DNA from: Macrocystis pyrifera
Lineage: Eukaryota; Sar; Phaeophyceae; Laminariales; Laminariaceae
Assembly: GCA_031763025.1 (NCBI GenBank)
Contig: JASSKH010000025.1
Coordinates: forward strand, 682,001-746,000
Direction: 5' to 3'
DNA length: 64,000 nt
This document shows, one piece after another, positions 43,830-55,183 of this stretch. The notes beneath the pieces are model-generated. The model searched no databases, was not told where the DNA came from, and saw only the letters and a program-made list of their open reading frames with translations. The position numbers were made by a program, and so were the translations under genes. How positions within the stretch are numbered: position 1 is the stretch's first letter; every line of letters starts with the position of its first letter.

Positions 43830-43975
43830 ACAAACATCTTGTAATTCGGGATACGGTTGTGCCCCGAATCGTAAGGGCCGTTTGTATGAGATATGAGAAC
43901 ACAAACGGTCCTTATAATGCGGGATAACTGTGTCCGGAATTATAAGAACCATTGATATTTACAGCGGTATATACG
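43830..43975. mobile_element. SWL copies, further units
   Basis: GGTTGTGCCCCGAATCGTAA...AACGGTCCTTATAATGCGGG and a partial unit, CTGTGTCCGGAATTATAAGA. Confidence 0.65.
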
Positions 43976-44046
43976 GTCCTCATACAGTACGTACATACCT
44001 GGTGTATATTATATACTAGAGTATATGCCCTGGTACTATATTGTCA

Positions 44047-44155
44047 TATTACGGGGGATCATAGTAAATAGGACCAAATATTGTTAGTAAAAATAGATAA
44101 ATATATAGGTTTTTATGTATACCATAGGTCCTATTAACTATGGACCCCCGTAATA
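44047..44155 (+). mobile_element. MITE-1 copy 11
   Basis: Close to consensus: TATTACGGGGGATCATAGTA, CCAAATATTGTTAGTAAAAA, CTATGGACCCCCGTAATA. Confidence 0.93.
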
Positions 44156-44164
44156 GCTGGAGTG

Positions 44165-44262
44165 TTACCACACTGGGCGGAAATTTAAGGACCGTTTAGA
44201 CATGGAGATTGATACCAAGCGTTCCTTATGATTTCGGCCAGAGTGTCTTTAAATTTAGGCAC
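44165..44262 (+). mobile_element. SWL hairpin MITE
   Basis: TTACCACACTGGGCGGAAAT, TAAGGACCGTTTAG ... CGTTCCTTATGATTTC, GGCCAGAGTG. Confidence 0.65.
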
Positions 44263-44929
44263 CACAAATACGAAGTATTCCAATAATGGCTTATGTTAGA
44301 GCGAGAACGTAAGGATGGTCGGACTCTTGTTCACGGGACCTTGCACGAGGCCGAATAGCATCTGACCCTTTGGTGGACCTCGGACCTCTCATGTATATAC
44401 GAGGAGGTGCTAGCTGTTGGTAGCACCTCGTCCATCAATGGAATTGAAGTGTGCCCGTTTAGCCACTGACAATGCTTCATCCAATTGACGACGTGCCCCA
44501 TGTTTCATGCGACAACCGCGAGCAGCTCGAACGTTCTATGGTTTTGGGGCGTCATACCAGGTACGCCATGAGAAGACCACTGAGCTTGACATGCAGCGCG
44601 CCCGCCCAGTTGACGACATGCTCTCGCTCTCCGCTCCGTGTTCATGCGACGGCGGCGAACAGCTCGAATGTTCTATGGTTTTGGATGTCGTACGAGTATG
44701 CCATAAAATTACCACTGAGCTATCAGGCAGCGAGCGCCCTTTTGAGGACTTGCCCCCCTCCATGTTCATGCGACGACGTCGAACAGGTCGAATGGTACAT
44801 ACCACCCTGGTACTCCTACCCCTGGTATTGCACATCCTCGGTCAAATGAGAATAGATCATCATATTTGATCATTCTCACAGTTCATGATCTAGACCTGTC
44901 TGGGCAGATGTTGTCTTCCTGATTTTTAT
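44263..44929. other. unassigned, with a threefold ~115-bp repeat
   Basis: CATGCGACRACSNCGAACAG followed by CTCGAAYGTTCTATGG occurs three times (44505, 44640, 44766), each after CGACGTGCCCC/GACTTGCCC-like text. No gene is supported. Confidence 0.45.
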
Positions 44930-45112
44930 ATGATGTGTATAGCTTGTGTTGTTCAAGGGCGGGAGCCGTGCACAGTCTGTTTGACTTAGCGCGTGCAGCA
45001 TGTTTCATGGGTTGGATCTGTACTATTAATATATATTCAGATCCTGCACAACTGTCTCATAACGGCAGCTCAGGAACCTCGCAGATGATCCGGATGGTTT
45101 ACGGTAGAGAGA
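44930..45112 (+). repeat. dispersed family RF5, copy 1
   Basis: GGGAGCCGTGCACAG, CATGTTTCATGGGTTGGATC, CAGATCCTGCACAACTGTC. Carries TACTATTAATATATATTC where the 47.0-kb copy has only GTGCTGCAC. Confidence 0.55.
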
Positions 45113-45318
45113 TAGATAGATCGTGACCTTTCTGATTTGTTTGAGGTGTGTGCCTCACTGTTGAGTAACACGGTATCATACACTACACAACCACTATTCT
45201 GTTGTAGGATAATAGTATCAATAGTGGGCGACTGTTAGCTCTGGCGGTTAAGGTTTGTACACCTACTGTAGTACGGATTGCAGTACGCATTCTAGCCCTT
45301 CTAGCCCTTTATCAAATA

Positions 45319-45424
45319 GGGCTGTTATTATAGTACTGCAGTCCCGTTTGGGGGACAAACTACTTGGAATTTGACTGGTTTGCCCCTAAAACAAACTGCT
45401 CGGAACTGCAGTACTAAAACAGTC
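45319..45424 (+). mobile_element. piggyBac-like MITE (P), copy 4
   Basis: TAGTACTGCAGTCCCGTTTG, GGGACAAACTACTTGG ... GGAACTGCAGTACTAAAAC. The flanking CCC/TTAA is decayed. Confidence 0.6.
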
Positions 45425-45619
45425 TAGACCATCATAAGGTTTCAGGCCATACTAGAGATGAAAGACCAGGCGACTCGGCTTGCGACGATGATAAACTACT
45501 TGCAATTAGTATGGGATAGTTTTTTTTCAGTAATCAAAAGACAATACCAAGCACCAAAACCGTACTATTAAAAGAGATAAAAAAAAACACGTTTTTAAGG
45601 TTGTCAGGGTGGTCTTAAG

Positions 45620-45877
45620 ATGGGTACACCATTGAAACTGTTGACCAGGTATCTAGCAGAACTTGGGTTCGAACAACCCCCATCGTCCTTGTTCGCCGTT
45701 TCTCTTGACGAGACCCTAGATGCAGGACGGCCCCGCAACCCACTCCCTACAGAAAGCAAAGCTTCCCACGGAACGACCAAACAAAAAAAAAGATGCACTC
45801 TGTACCTCGTGAAATCAGCGCAATGCTTGCTGAAAATCCTCCAGCTTTTTTCTTTTGCAGGACCATCCTGCGTTTAG
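45620..45877 (+). CDS. short uncharacterised reading frame
   Basis: 85 codons beginning MGTPLKLLTRYLAELGFEQP, then SSLFAVSLDETLDAGRPRN and a Lys-rich TKQKKRC, ending with a hydrophobic stretch. The first ~60 residues have protein-like composition and no repeat match. TTTTTTCTTTTGCAG at 45847-45861 would be a strong splice acceptor, so the true gene model could differ. No family recognised, no promoter seen. Confidence 0.2.
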   Translation: MGTPLKLLTRYLAELGFEQPPSSLFAVSLDETLDAGRPRNPLPTESKASHGTTKQKKRCTLYLVKSAQCLLKILQLFSFAGPSCV

Positions 45878-46147
45878 CGTTAGTGTCAGTGAGATGCTGT
45901 TAATGCTGTTGTTGTTGTTGGAGTGCCCAGTGGGGTCTTCCTGTAAGCTGTCTACTTACAGAAGTGGCCCCTCTCTGGTACCGGCTGCCCGCTATCATGC
46001 CTGTGAATTCGCGTGGCACAGAGGGGACTAACCGGTGTGGAACCGCAGTTGTGTGCGGATTAGTGTCGGTTTGCCGCTATAGCGCCTGTATTTTGCTGGC
46101 TGGCGCATACCGGCACTATGGAGGAGGCGGCACTACGTTAGCCGTTC

Positions 46148-46254
46148 TGTTACGGGGGCCCATTGTAAATAGGACCAAATATTGTCTGTAAAAATAGGTA
46201 AATATATAGGTTTTTACTGTACCATAGGTCCTATTTACTATGGCCCCCGTAATA
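46148..46254 (+). mobile_element. MITE-1 copy 12
   Basis: TGTTACGGGGGCCCATTGTA...TACTATGGCCCCCGTAATA. Confidence 0.9.
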
Positions 46255-46884
46255 GTACTGCAGAATGCACTGATTCCCAGTAATGTTCCCCCCCCGACAC
46301 AGCGTTGCGGTATTAAGGTAAGCAAAAACAAACATCTCGAGTTGTCCCGAAAGAAGCAACAAGGAACATGCTTTTATGTTTCGCGATCATTGAATACGGA
46401 ACGGCTCTGTCCCTAGCTACATACGACCGTTTGGTTTTAATGTTGAAGTAAAGCCGTTGTTGTAGTGTTCACTTTTTTTTTATCGCTAATAATATCAGTA
46501 TGTAGTGTAGTTTCTCTTCAAGCCCCAACAAAGTTCATCAATTTAGACCTAATCAAGTCTTTCACTGGTTCCCACCTGCAAGGCATAAAAAAGGGAGGGG
46601 AGGGGGGGGAGGGGGAATACAGGTCCTGTGTGGGGCCAATCCTATGCAAAGTTTGAATCGGGCGAGTCTATTCCTTCGGAGTAGCTTGTTTGACCCTTGC
46701 ATTTCTGTGCACATGACCCAATATCGTACATACTATTAATATTAATACCAAGTACTTCCGCCGTTGTTTGCTTGTTCTCGAAACGCGAGTTCAACCGAGG
46801 GTGTGATGATTATACATAGAGCAAACAATTTAGCACCTCGGCTCGTAGATTGATCGACTCCCACCCCATGATCTAGATCATCCT
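46255..46884. other. unassigned sequence
   Basis: G run at 46596-46612. TATTAATATTAATACC at 46734. No gene. Confidence 0.4.
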
Positions 46885-47045
46885 TGGCAAATAGATCAGA
46901 TAGATATATCTATTCCTGATCTGCATGATCTAGCTCATGTTGCTGGGTTGAAGCCGCATAACCTGCTTGCTATGCAGCTAGTAGAACATGTCTGGATCTG
47001 TGCTGCACAGACCCTGCACAATGTCGTATCACCTACCATTCTGTA
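46885..47045 (+). repeat. dispersed family RF5, copy 2
   Basis: TGATCTAGCTCATGTTGC, GAAGCCGCATAACCTGC, TGTCTGGATCTGTGCTGCAC and AGACCCTGCACAATG. Confidence 0.55.
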
Positions 47046-47548
47046 GAACATTTTGATTTTATTACAGTGCAAAACCTGTCATTTTATTCGGGGACTGAAT
47101 GATATATGATCTATCTGATCTGTTGGACGTGTCGAACAACTCGAGCTTGCCCCGAAGCGAAGGCACTTGCTCATACATACCGGTATGGTATGGTTATCTG
47201 CAGAAATGGAATCGGGCGAGTCTTGTGACACCGCCGCGTACAGCTAGTTGTGATGAGGCTAGGGAGCGTTTAAGCGCGACCTTTTTCTGTTGATAGCCCT
47301 GCTGCGTCTTGACAACCCCACACTTTTCTGAATTAATGATCCAAGTAGGTATACTCGTGCACATACTACATACTACATACTACAGCTACATACTATTGAT
47401 CTAGTTGTGCCGTACTTGACGTGTTGCAAAGGCCGGTTCAGGGAGGGGTATGCTATGATGTTCCAGGTGCACGTGCATACGATATGCTTATCATAAAGTT
47501 TCGTACCGCGAGCAGTCCCAAGATTTTTCCCCGAGCCAAGTCACTGAC

Positions 47549-47657
47549 TATTACGGGGGACCATAGTAAAGAAGACCTACGGTATATACAAAAACCTCTG
47601 TATTTCCCTATTTTTACGAACAAAATTTTGTCCTATTTACTATGGTCACCTGCAATA
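47549..47657 (-). mobile_element. MITE-1 copy 13
   Basis: TATTACGGGGGACCATAGTA...TACTATGGTCACCTGCAATA. Confidence 0.9.
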
Positions 47658-47972
47658 GTAGTAGTTTGTGTGTATATTAACAAAATGAAAAAGACAAAAA
47701 AGACAAAAAAAAGACAAAAAAGACACGTACGGATTCGTGCTATATATTAATAGTTGCCGTAAATACGTCTCGCGGGTAACGATTAACGTCTTGAATCCTT
47801 CGTGCAGCCATCACATCATATACACACTACTGCTGTAATACTGCTGTATGTAGGAGTACGATACAACAGGTGTACTGCTCTGTCCGGAATCGTAAGAGCC
47901 CGTTTGGCCCTTCGGGCATTGCCCAAACATCACTGTATTTTCGAAGAGAGTGGCAGATGTTGCAGTCAGTAG

Positions 47973-48081
47973 TATAACGGAGGACCATAGTAAATAGGGC
48001 CATATGTTGTTGGTAAAAATAGGTAAACATATAGGTTTTTATGTATGCCTCAGGTCCTATTAACTATGGACCCCCGTAATA
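47973..48081 (+). mobile_element. MITE-1 copy 14
   Basis: TATAACGGAGGACCATAGTA...TATGGACCCCCGTAATA. Preceded by a partial SWL end (CTCTGTCCGGAATCGTAAGA, 47876). Confidence 0.9.
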
Positions 48082-48608
48082 GCATGATGTTCAATAGTGT
48101 AATTTTTAGTCCTGGGTTTTAGTGTTTCGGTAAAAAACTGGGACAGCAGTAGCAGTACACGATATTTATCCTACTGCCGCATGAGTAGTGCAGCTGTGAT
48201 GTGGGCACGCTATTAGCAGACTGATACGACTGATACGACTGATACCAGGTATGTTGTTACACCTGATACGTGGCTTTCGAGCTGTTTGGGTTTTTTTTTT
48301 TTTTTGTTGGGATGTTTCGTCGTATACATTGCAGGCCTGGCATATTTCGTATATCATATCGTACATACCTGGTCAAGAATTTGGCTCTGCGGCTTCGTTC
48401 TGCCAGTGACACGTAAGTACTTGTATCACTTTATCGCCACCAAAAAATAATATGCTCTCGGTCTGTTGAGCACGAGCAGCTTTTTCATACAGCAGAGAGT
48501 CTGCGTGCGGGTGATGACGAGAGATTACATCATACGAGCTACTATTAATATTAATACGTATGAACGTATGAACAGCAGTTGTGATTACCACGACAGCAAG
48601 CTAGCTAT

Positions 48609-48716
48609 TATTACGGGGGACCCTAGTTAGTAGGACCTACGGTGCATACAAACACTCGTATATTCCCATATTTTTGCTAACAATATTTGGTCCTATTTAC
48701 TATGCCCCCCCCGTAC
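48609..48716 (-). mobile_element. MITE-1 copy 15
   Basis: TATTACGGGGGACCCTAGTT...TACTATGCCCCCCCCGTA. Confidence 0.88.
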
Positions 48717-48868
48717 CATTAATAATATGAATAAATAGCGGCACTGCCCCTCCCGTGTACTATGTTTGTGTGCTGCCACCGTTTATATATATATATATAT
48801 ATAAATGCGATACATATTTATATACCAGGTATATTTTTTCGTAAAGGTGAACCCTTTTAGTCTAATGG

Positions 48869-48978
48869 TATTACGGGGGGGGCCATAGTAAATAGGACCA
48901 AATATTGTTGGTAAAAATATGGAATATATGGGTGTTTGTCTGCGCCGTAGGTCCTATTAACTATGGTTCCCCGTAATA
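48869..48978 (+). mobile_element. MITE-1 copy 16
   Basis: TATTACGGGGGGGGCCATAG...AACTATGGTTCCCCGTAATA. Confidence 0.9.
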
Positions 48979-48991
48979 GTGTCCCGTTTTG

Positions 48992-49023
<32 letters not shown>
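48992..49023 (+). repeat. poly-C run
   Basis: About 31 C adjoining the truncated PCE copy. Confidence 0.95.
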
Positions 49024-49025
<2 letters not shown>

Positions 49026-49301
49026 CCTCATCACCCACGAGGCAGTTACATAGTAAACCCATTGCTGTCTCTGGAAGTGGCCACACCAGAAATTAAATCA
49101 ATTCATTGATGCTGTCATCCATATCCAAGAAAAATCTGCCTCTAAAGCGGTTCTTGGTACGATGCAGCTCACCCTTTATGCGACTAGCCCCAACACCTCA
49201 CGGCGCTTCGCGCTTGGTGCAGGCAATGTCTGCCTGATCGGTCAAAATCTGACGTGCTCCGTCCCGGTCATACGACTACCGCCATGCATGATAATGAGTA
49301 C
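49024..49301 (+). mobile_element. PCE, 5'-truncated
   Basis: From CCTCATCACCCACGAGGCAG through AAGCGGTTCTTGG and CGCTTCGCGCTTGG to CATGCATGATAATGAGTAC. A C run precedes it and CTCCCC follows. Confidence 0.7.
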
Positions 49302-50197
49302 CTCCCCCTCCTCTCGCTGTTTTCGATTATCTCGGCCCGGGGTGTGTGGCTAGTTGTTACCGGTGTGATAGTCGTCACCAGTGTGATATATACGGGAGTC
49401 GATGCTGAACGTAGAGGTTCGTTCGCATACCGTGGCGCAGGTCGACCGCGGCAGTGATGATGCTGGTCACGATGATTGCCCTGATGATTGATGATGTGCT
49501 GGTAATGTTGTTGCTGCTGTTGCTGTTATCACATTATTGAGAGTAGTGTGATGGTGATGTCTAACTTTTTTTCTTTTTCTTTTCCCCTGGACCCCATGTC
49601 CGTACGTAGCACCCCCCCCCCCCCGTCCGTCCGTCCATGGTCACAACTTCATGAGATTTGCTTAGCAGCTACCTGTCATCGGCTTCACTCACCTTCATTT
49701 TGTTAGCCTCAGCCAACGGCGCCTACCACTGCTACTATCACTCCTCCTCCTCCTCTACTACTACTACTACCACTACGACTACGACTACCCTAAGAATAGT
49801 GGCCCAGCTGCGCCTGATCGGGCTCAGGCAACTGCGTCTCATCAGGCTCAGTCAGCTGCATCTGCTAGTGGTGCAGGGCGAGGCCACACCTTATGAAGGA
49901 TTATGAGATTTACGAGTACCTAAGGGCCACGGTTACTACTACCAACAGTCCGGTTCTGCCCGATTGGGCGAGTGTGAAGAGAGCGTGGGTGAGTCTCTGG
50001 CCTGTGGAGACAGTCTACACTATGGATAAAGCCGCCTGCCGGCCGTGCCTTGCTTTCGTATGGTCATGGTTGACATTGTCCATATATTGTCTCCACTTGT
50101 CGAGACCCTTGCCTAAGCGAGTATGAGAGCCAAGACGATTGCTGTTCCGATTGAGGTACGATATTTCATACCTGGTATTAATAGTGGTTGTTATTCA
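49302..50197. other. unassigned, triplet-rich
   Basis: GATGATG/TGTTGCTGCTG stretch near 49480-49530, C run 49612-49625, CTACTACTACTAC at 49757. No gene recognised. Confidence 0.4.
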
Positions 50198-50277
50198 TAC
50201 CACTGTCTCGTAACACAGTGACCTTTACGTTGTAGTATGAATATACAGCCGGTCATTACATTTCGGAACGGAGTCCT
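50198..50277 (+). mobile_element. SWL hairpin MITE, diverged
   Basis: ATACCACTGTCTCGTAACAC...GGTCATTACATTTCGGAACG and GAGT. Confidence 0.55.
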
Positions 50278-50488
50278 TGTAGTTCACTTAGGAAAGGCTC
50301 CTCCGTTGGGTTCAGGCAGGGTGATGTTGTGGTGTGCTTGTTATTGGTGAGACCGGGGGGGGGGGGGGGGGGGGGATCGGCGTTGCTGCTGTGTGGTCAC
50401 TTGATCTCCATGATTTCATGATTTCCTCTCGTAGAGACCGTATGTTGCGGCACTGGGATTTCCGAGGGATAGATGCGCAACCCTACGA

Positions 50489-50489
<1 letters not shown>

Positions 50490-50520
<31 letters not shown>
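50490..50520 (+). repeat. (CAG)n microsatellite
   Basis: Ten CAG/AGC units in a row, preceded by a 21-bp G run (50356-50376). Confidence 0.95.
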
Positions 50521-50521
<1 letters not shown>

Positions 50522-50654
50522 CCGAACGTTTCATGCATCGCATAGATCACCGATCCGTACTGGTATACTTGACTATTATTAATATTATTTTTATTAATTC
50601 TTCGCTTGGAGCCGATGCCTTCTTCCTCGTCTGTATGCTCTCTGTGTAAATTAA

Positions 50655-50790
50655 AGCTCAGGTTGCAGGGTGAGAGCCGTAGAGTGTGCATGATCTATAA
50701 ATAGCGCATGTTTCTTGGGTGGGGTCTGCACTACGTACACAGATCCTGCACAAGGTATCATGACCGCAGATTATGCTCTAGGTGATCTAG
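50655..50790 (+). repeat. dispersed family RF5, copy 3
   Basis: TGCAGGGTGAGAGCCGTAGA, TTTCTTGGGTGGGGTCTGC, ACAGATCCTGCACAAGG. Confidence 0.55.
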
Positions 50791-51500
50791 GTGATCTAGG
50801 TGATCGAATCATCTGTACTGGCAGATCATCTGCCGCAGGAGTAGAAGCTCTCGATATCCGGCAAGCGGAGATTTTGAATGGACTCTACCGGTGACCTGTG
50901 CCATAGCTTGAAGTTTTTTTTTTTATTTTTTTGTTTCTGCCGCCTTTTTCCCGTTTACTGTCTTCGCCGTTCTTTTTTCTCGCCCTCTTACAAAAATATT
51001 GAAAAGGGCCACGGTGTCAACGGTTGGCCACTCCTTGCTTGGTCGCATCTCAGATCCGGGGTCACACGCGTAGCAGCTCTCCCCTCCTCATTACGGTCCG
51101 TGCCTTCATTTTTATCGCGAGAAGACTTCAGTTTCAACCCTTTCTTCCCTCCTCGACTCGCGTCGATTCGTGTGGCACCTGTGTCGTCGCCGCCGCCGCG
51201 ACCACCAGCTCTTAACCCTTGCGTTTATGAAGAGAAGAGTCGTACACTAATTATCAGCTGTGTAGTATGCCCAAAAAAAAGAATTGCATTTATGAAGGGG
51301 ATCTCATAGGGATGGTGTTCAATTTAATCACGGGGTGGGCTCTTCTTTTCATGTTTCATGTCGCATTAATGCGGTCTTCATTATGCCTCGTCTATTCTGC
51401 GCAGCAACTTCTCCGTTTTGCAAGGTTGCTATTAATTCTGCGCTGTACATGGTGCCCCCTCCGTCTCTTCCGAGATGTGTACCTCTTTTTTCTTTCAAAA
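50791..51500. other. unassigned sequence
   Basis: TAGGTGATCTAGGTGATC tandem (50780-50805). A GATCCGGGGTCAC block near 51050 matches 8838 in reverse. No gene supported. Confidence 0.4.
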
Positions 51501-51607
51501 TAGAACGGGGGACCGTAGTAGATAGGACCAAATGTTGTTCCAAAAAATAGGTAAACAAACAGGTTTTGTGTGTACCATAGGTCCTATTTACTATGGTCCC
51601 TCGCAAT
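51501..51607 (+). mobile_element. MITE-1 copy 17
   Basis: TAGAACGGGGGACCGTAGTA...TACTATGGTCCCTCGCAATG. Confidence 0.88.
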
Positions 51608-52259
51608 GGTACTCGCGAGTACAAACCCTCTTTGCCAATAGTAACAGTCACGGGTCTGATAGTAGTACTGTAGTGTGCACCACGCCACACCCGCCGAGTA
51701 TTTCGGGCCCGATAACTGCTGCTGTATGGCGTTGAACGCAGCATACATGAGCCCGTACATTTTGTTGTATGGCATTTTAGCGTGGTGACACTGACTACTG
51801 TAAAACCCTTACGGGTTGTAACGGGCGCGTTCTGAAACTCCTTCATCTCATTGATATGACGTTTAGTGTATCGTACTAAAATCCATACAAAATTAACCAT
51901 TCGGGGGACTACCTCGACTTTATTTTATGGGTTACAAAGGGCACTCTTAAGTCCCATACACTTCACCGGGATGATTCGTTTGTATGGCGTTTAGGTATGC
52001 CAAGACGAAAAAAGCCGTACCAGAGCGATTGATGCAACAAGCTAAATTCCCCGTGAGTTCCCAGTTTTTTGTCTTTGTTCTTGTTTTTCAGACTTGACGA
52101 GTACTTGTTGGCCGTGAATGTTCCGAGAGGTATACACGACTCTGTCGTTCCGCTATTTTGCCATTTTCGACGTTCTTTTATGCATTCATGTTTTTTTTTT
52201 TCAATATATATTTTGCGTTTGTTCGTCGTTCTGCAATGTGACCAGCAGGGTATGTATAC

Positions 52260-52620
52260 GAAATACTGTGTGGGTATTCGGTTACCTACCTGAGTATGGC
52301 CAAAAATGACCATTTTTTTTTTTTTTTTTCGGGTACTCCAGAATGTGTCCAGTAGGGTATCGGAGTACCCTACATTGGTATGGCCGAAATGGCTATTTTT
52401 GGTACCCGAGTATTGCCAAAATGGCCTTTATGGAGTACCCGGGATGTGTACAACATGGTATATATGCTCTGGGGGTATGATACCCAGGTACGTACCCGAG
52501 TATGACCAAAGCAACCTTTGTTGATACCCGGGTATCCCCGAATGTGTCCAGTAGGGTATGGCCGAAACAACCATGTTTGGCACCCGGGTACCTCGAGAAT
52601 GTACGGTATACCATACCCTC
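52260..52620 (+). repeat. minisatellite related to 5440-5755
   Basis: GGTACCCGAGTATGGCCAAA / TACCCGGGTATCCC with interspersed AATGTGTCCAGTAGGGTAT. Same self-complementary core as the array in LINE1. Confidence 0.65.
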
Positions 52621-52934
52621 GTTGCAGTATCAACTAACCCTCTTCTGCGACGTCAGGGGAAATTGGTACAGACCGCAGCGACGGCCGCCTCGTCACCGAA
52701 AGGGATTATACTCTGCATCATGGTGTCCGAGTTGCAACGCATTAAGGAGTCGTATACAGTGCGGCACGGGGGGCATCATGACGTACCACCCGTACTGCTT
52801 CTTGGCGCTGACGCTGCTCTATAGCTAGATAGCTCCTACACGGATGATAAAGTAACTCCAAAAAGTTATTATTGTGTTTTTGGTTGCCTTCTCGGGAGCC
52901 GCTCAAGGGTTATAACAGCAACGACACCTCTGCG

Positions 52935-53030
52935 AGTTTCCACTGTGTCCCGAAATTGAAAGACCGTTCTCATGTGCCGTAGTAAAGTTTAAACGAAATA
53001 CCCTTCAACATGTTCCGGGACATGTGTTCA
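52935..53030 (+). mobile_element. SWL hairpin MITE, diverged
   Basis: TTCCACTGTGTCCCGAAATT, GAAAGACCGTTCTC ... TTCCGGGACATGTG. Confidence 0.5.
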
Positions 53031-53087
53031 GGATATATTATTTTTATTTTTATTCTGAGGGTGTGTGTTCTTGACATCAAAACCGTC

Positions 53088-53345
53088 CTTGTACCCGTCG
53101 ACATCCAGCACAACTGTTAATAGTGTTTGTGCCGGTTCTTCACTCCTATTAATTTACAGAGGTGCAAGCTGTGGTCATAGAAGTACGGCACAGAGATGCT
53201 GCATTGCAATGCGGTAAGCAGAGTAGACAGCGGTGGGCAATGCAATGCCATGTCATCATGCTGAATACGACAGGCACGACATACGCATTCTATGAAACAG
53301 AGAAAACTCGAGAGAAACAGGAGGAAAGTGGTGCGTGGTACCGCG
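53088..53345 (-). repeat. element U, partial copy
   Basis: ACCCGTCGACATCCAGC, GTAAGCAGAGTAGACAG, ATTCTATGAAACAGAGAAAA. Carries TGTTAATA and TATTAATTTA inserts relative to the 31.6- and 20.4-kb copies. Confidence 0.55.
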
Positions 53346-53439
53346 ATATTCCCCGATGTGAAAACTACATACTTACTCTTCTTAGGCCGTTAGTATTTAT
53401 AGCATGAAAAAAAATATGATTCACCCTCCCTTCTTCGTG

Positions 53440-53640
53440 ATAGCATACCGTACGACACGATCGTATGACAGTATCGTATGACACTATCACACCAGGGTGA
53501 TAAGATAACACACCCCCTCGGGCGATTTTCAAGGCTGGGTGTCTGGACACGGGGGGGGCGTATAGGCCAGCGATGCGTCTGTACAACCTTTTTCGACGAA
53601 CTCTTTCCAAAGCCACAATTTTGGTTGTGTGTGCCGCACA
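53440..53640 (+). repeat. dispersed family RF3, copy 4
   Basis: CACCAGGGTGATAAGATAAC, ACACCCCCTCGGGCGATTTT and a decayed remainder. Confidence 0.4.
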
Positions 53641-54044
53641 TGTTTTGGAGGAAGCCGGGTCAATAATTCGTCGCAGGAGGCGTGTTGTCTAAATTATCTT
53701 GATCGTAGTATACTATACGGGTATGTATGCATGGTTCGGCCTGCCCTGCTCATTCTTGGTATGTATTGTACCTGGTTATACTGTATTCTTCTTTCTCATG
53801 TTCAGTATTGTTTTTGTTTTTTTGTTTCATATGTACACTTTACGAGTTGGTACTTGCAGGGTTGCTGGTACCCATCGTCAACTTCCAGTAGTGATAGCGA
53901 AGCTTGTCCCACACAAACTTCGAGCAGTCTCTTGGCAAAACCGTGAGACAGGTGCAGCTTTACATACATGATTGGTTTAAGGCAGTTACGGTCACACGTT
54001 TGCACGCGTCGGACAGGTAAGAGTAGAGATCATCGACAGATCGT

Positions 54045-54200
54045 TCATCTACAGATCCCAACTTGCCGCTGTTGTGTGTCGTGCAGGATCTGCAGAGTTG
54101 ACATCGAATCCAGAAAACTTAGACCGTGTGGTGTGTCGAGTATGCAGACCGGTTGCACGGTTCCCACCCGGCAACATGAGCTGCAATAGACCGGTACATG
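54045..54200 (-). repeat. dispersed family RF5, copy 4
   Basis: GTCGTGCAGGATCTGCAGAG, GAACCGTGCAACC complement region, CCCGGCAACATGAGCT. Confidence 0.5.
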
Positions 54201-54614
54201 TTTGCGCGATCTATCTGCCTTCAAAGGTCTAGATCATGAACTGTGCGGATCGATGATCGGTCCGTTTTTCTAAAGTTTGTTGCTTCAGGTGGCACGGGCA
54301 CAAGTGTAGTGAGAGAGGGGTAGAGAGAGAGCACACAACATTTGGTTCCCGCTGAGCCGCAAGCGGAAGCACCGATCGGGTTAGTGTTGTTGTTTGTGTT
54401 GTTTGTTTTTTGTTGTTTGTGGTGATGGTTATAGTGTTGTTGGTGGTGGTCGATGGTGTTGATGGCAGTGGTGGTCGTGGCGTTGGTGTTGTTGCTGTCG
54501 CTTTCCTGCGCGTGGTGCATATTTCTCCGCTGTCGGGGTTATCGATGTGGCTCGTGCTGCGGCAGACGTACAGAGCTGACGATACGCGTTCGCTGCTGCT
54601 GTTGTGTGTATACT

Positions 54615-54725
54615 CTTTCACGGGGGTCCATAGTTTATAGGACCTATGGTACACATAAAATCCTATATATTTACCTGTTTTTACTGACAATATTTGGTCC
54701 TATTTACTATGGACCTCCGTGAATA
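54615..54725 (-). mobile_element. MITE-1 copy 18
   Basis: CTTTCACGGGGGTCCATAGT...TACTATGGACCTCCGTGAATAG. Confidence 0.88.
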
Positions 54726-54967
54726 GGCGCGAAATACGAGGGACCGCTTGGTCTCCACAATAATCTACAGTAGTAGACACGACCTCCCTAACCTTACAGC
54801 ACTACTTTGTGGAACAGACCCCCGTGTACCTATAGTATCAGATAAGAAGAATTTTTTCCTGGTACTGCTGTGCTTAGTGCTTAGTGCTTAGTTCTTAGGC
54901 ACTAGTTCATAGGGTGCCACCGGTGTGAAATGTGTGTCATGTAACCCCAATTCATACGTGTTTACTC

Positions 54968-55183
54968 TACTACGGGGGGCCATTGTGAATAGGACCAAGT
55001 GTTGTTATTACGGGGGTCCATAGTTAATAGGACCTATGGTATACATAAAAACCTATATATTTACCTATTTTTACTAACAATATTTGGTCCTATTTACTAC
55101 GGACCCCCGTAATAGTAAAGATATGTAAATATATAGGTTTTAGTGTGTACCGTAGGTCCTCTTTACTGTGATGCCCCGTACTA
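54968..55183 (+). mobile_element. MITE-1 copy 19, interrupted by copy 20
   Basis: Left half TACTACGGGGGGCCATTGTG...CCAAGTGTTGT, right half GTAAAGATATGTAAATATAT...GTCCTC...ATGCCCCGTACTA. The host element is itself degraded, hence older. Confidence 0.9.
55008..55112 (-). mobile_element. MITE-1 copy 20, nested
   Basis: TTACGGGGGTCCATAGTTAA...CTACGGACCCCCGTAA, 105 bp, flanked by TA at 55006-55007 and 55113-55114. Removing it with one TA restores TTGTTAGTAAAG of the host MITE-1, proving the ends and the TA duplication. Confidence 0.95.

Noticed and set aside
52502-52828. Cys-rich C-terminus (CPSCNALRSRIQC) as a zinc finger
   Set aside because: The upstream half is minisatellite. Two overlapping frames are equally plausible.
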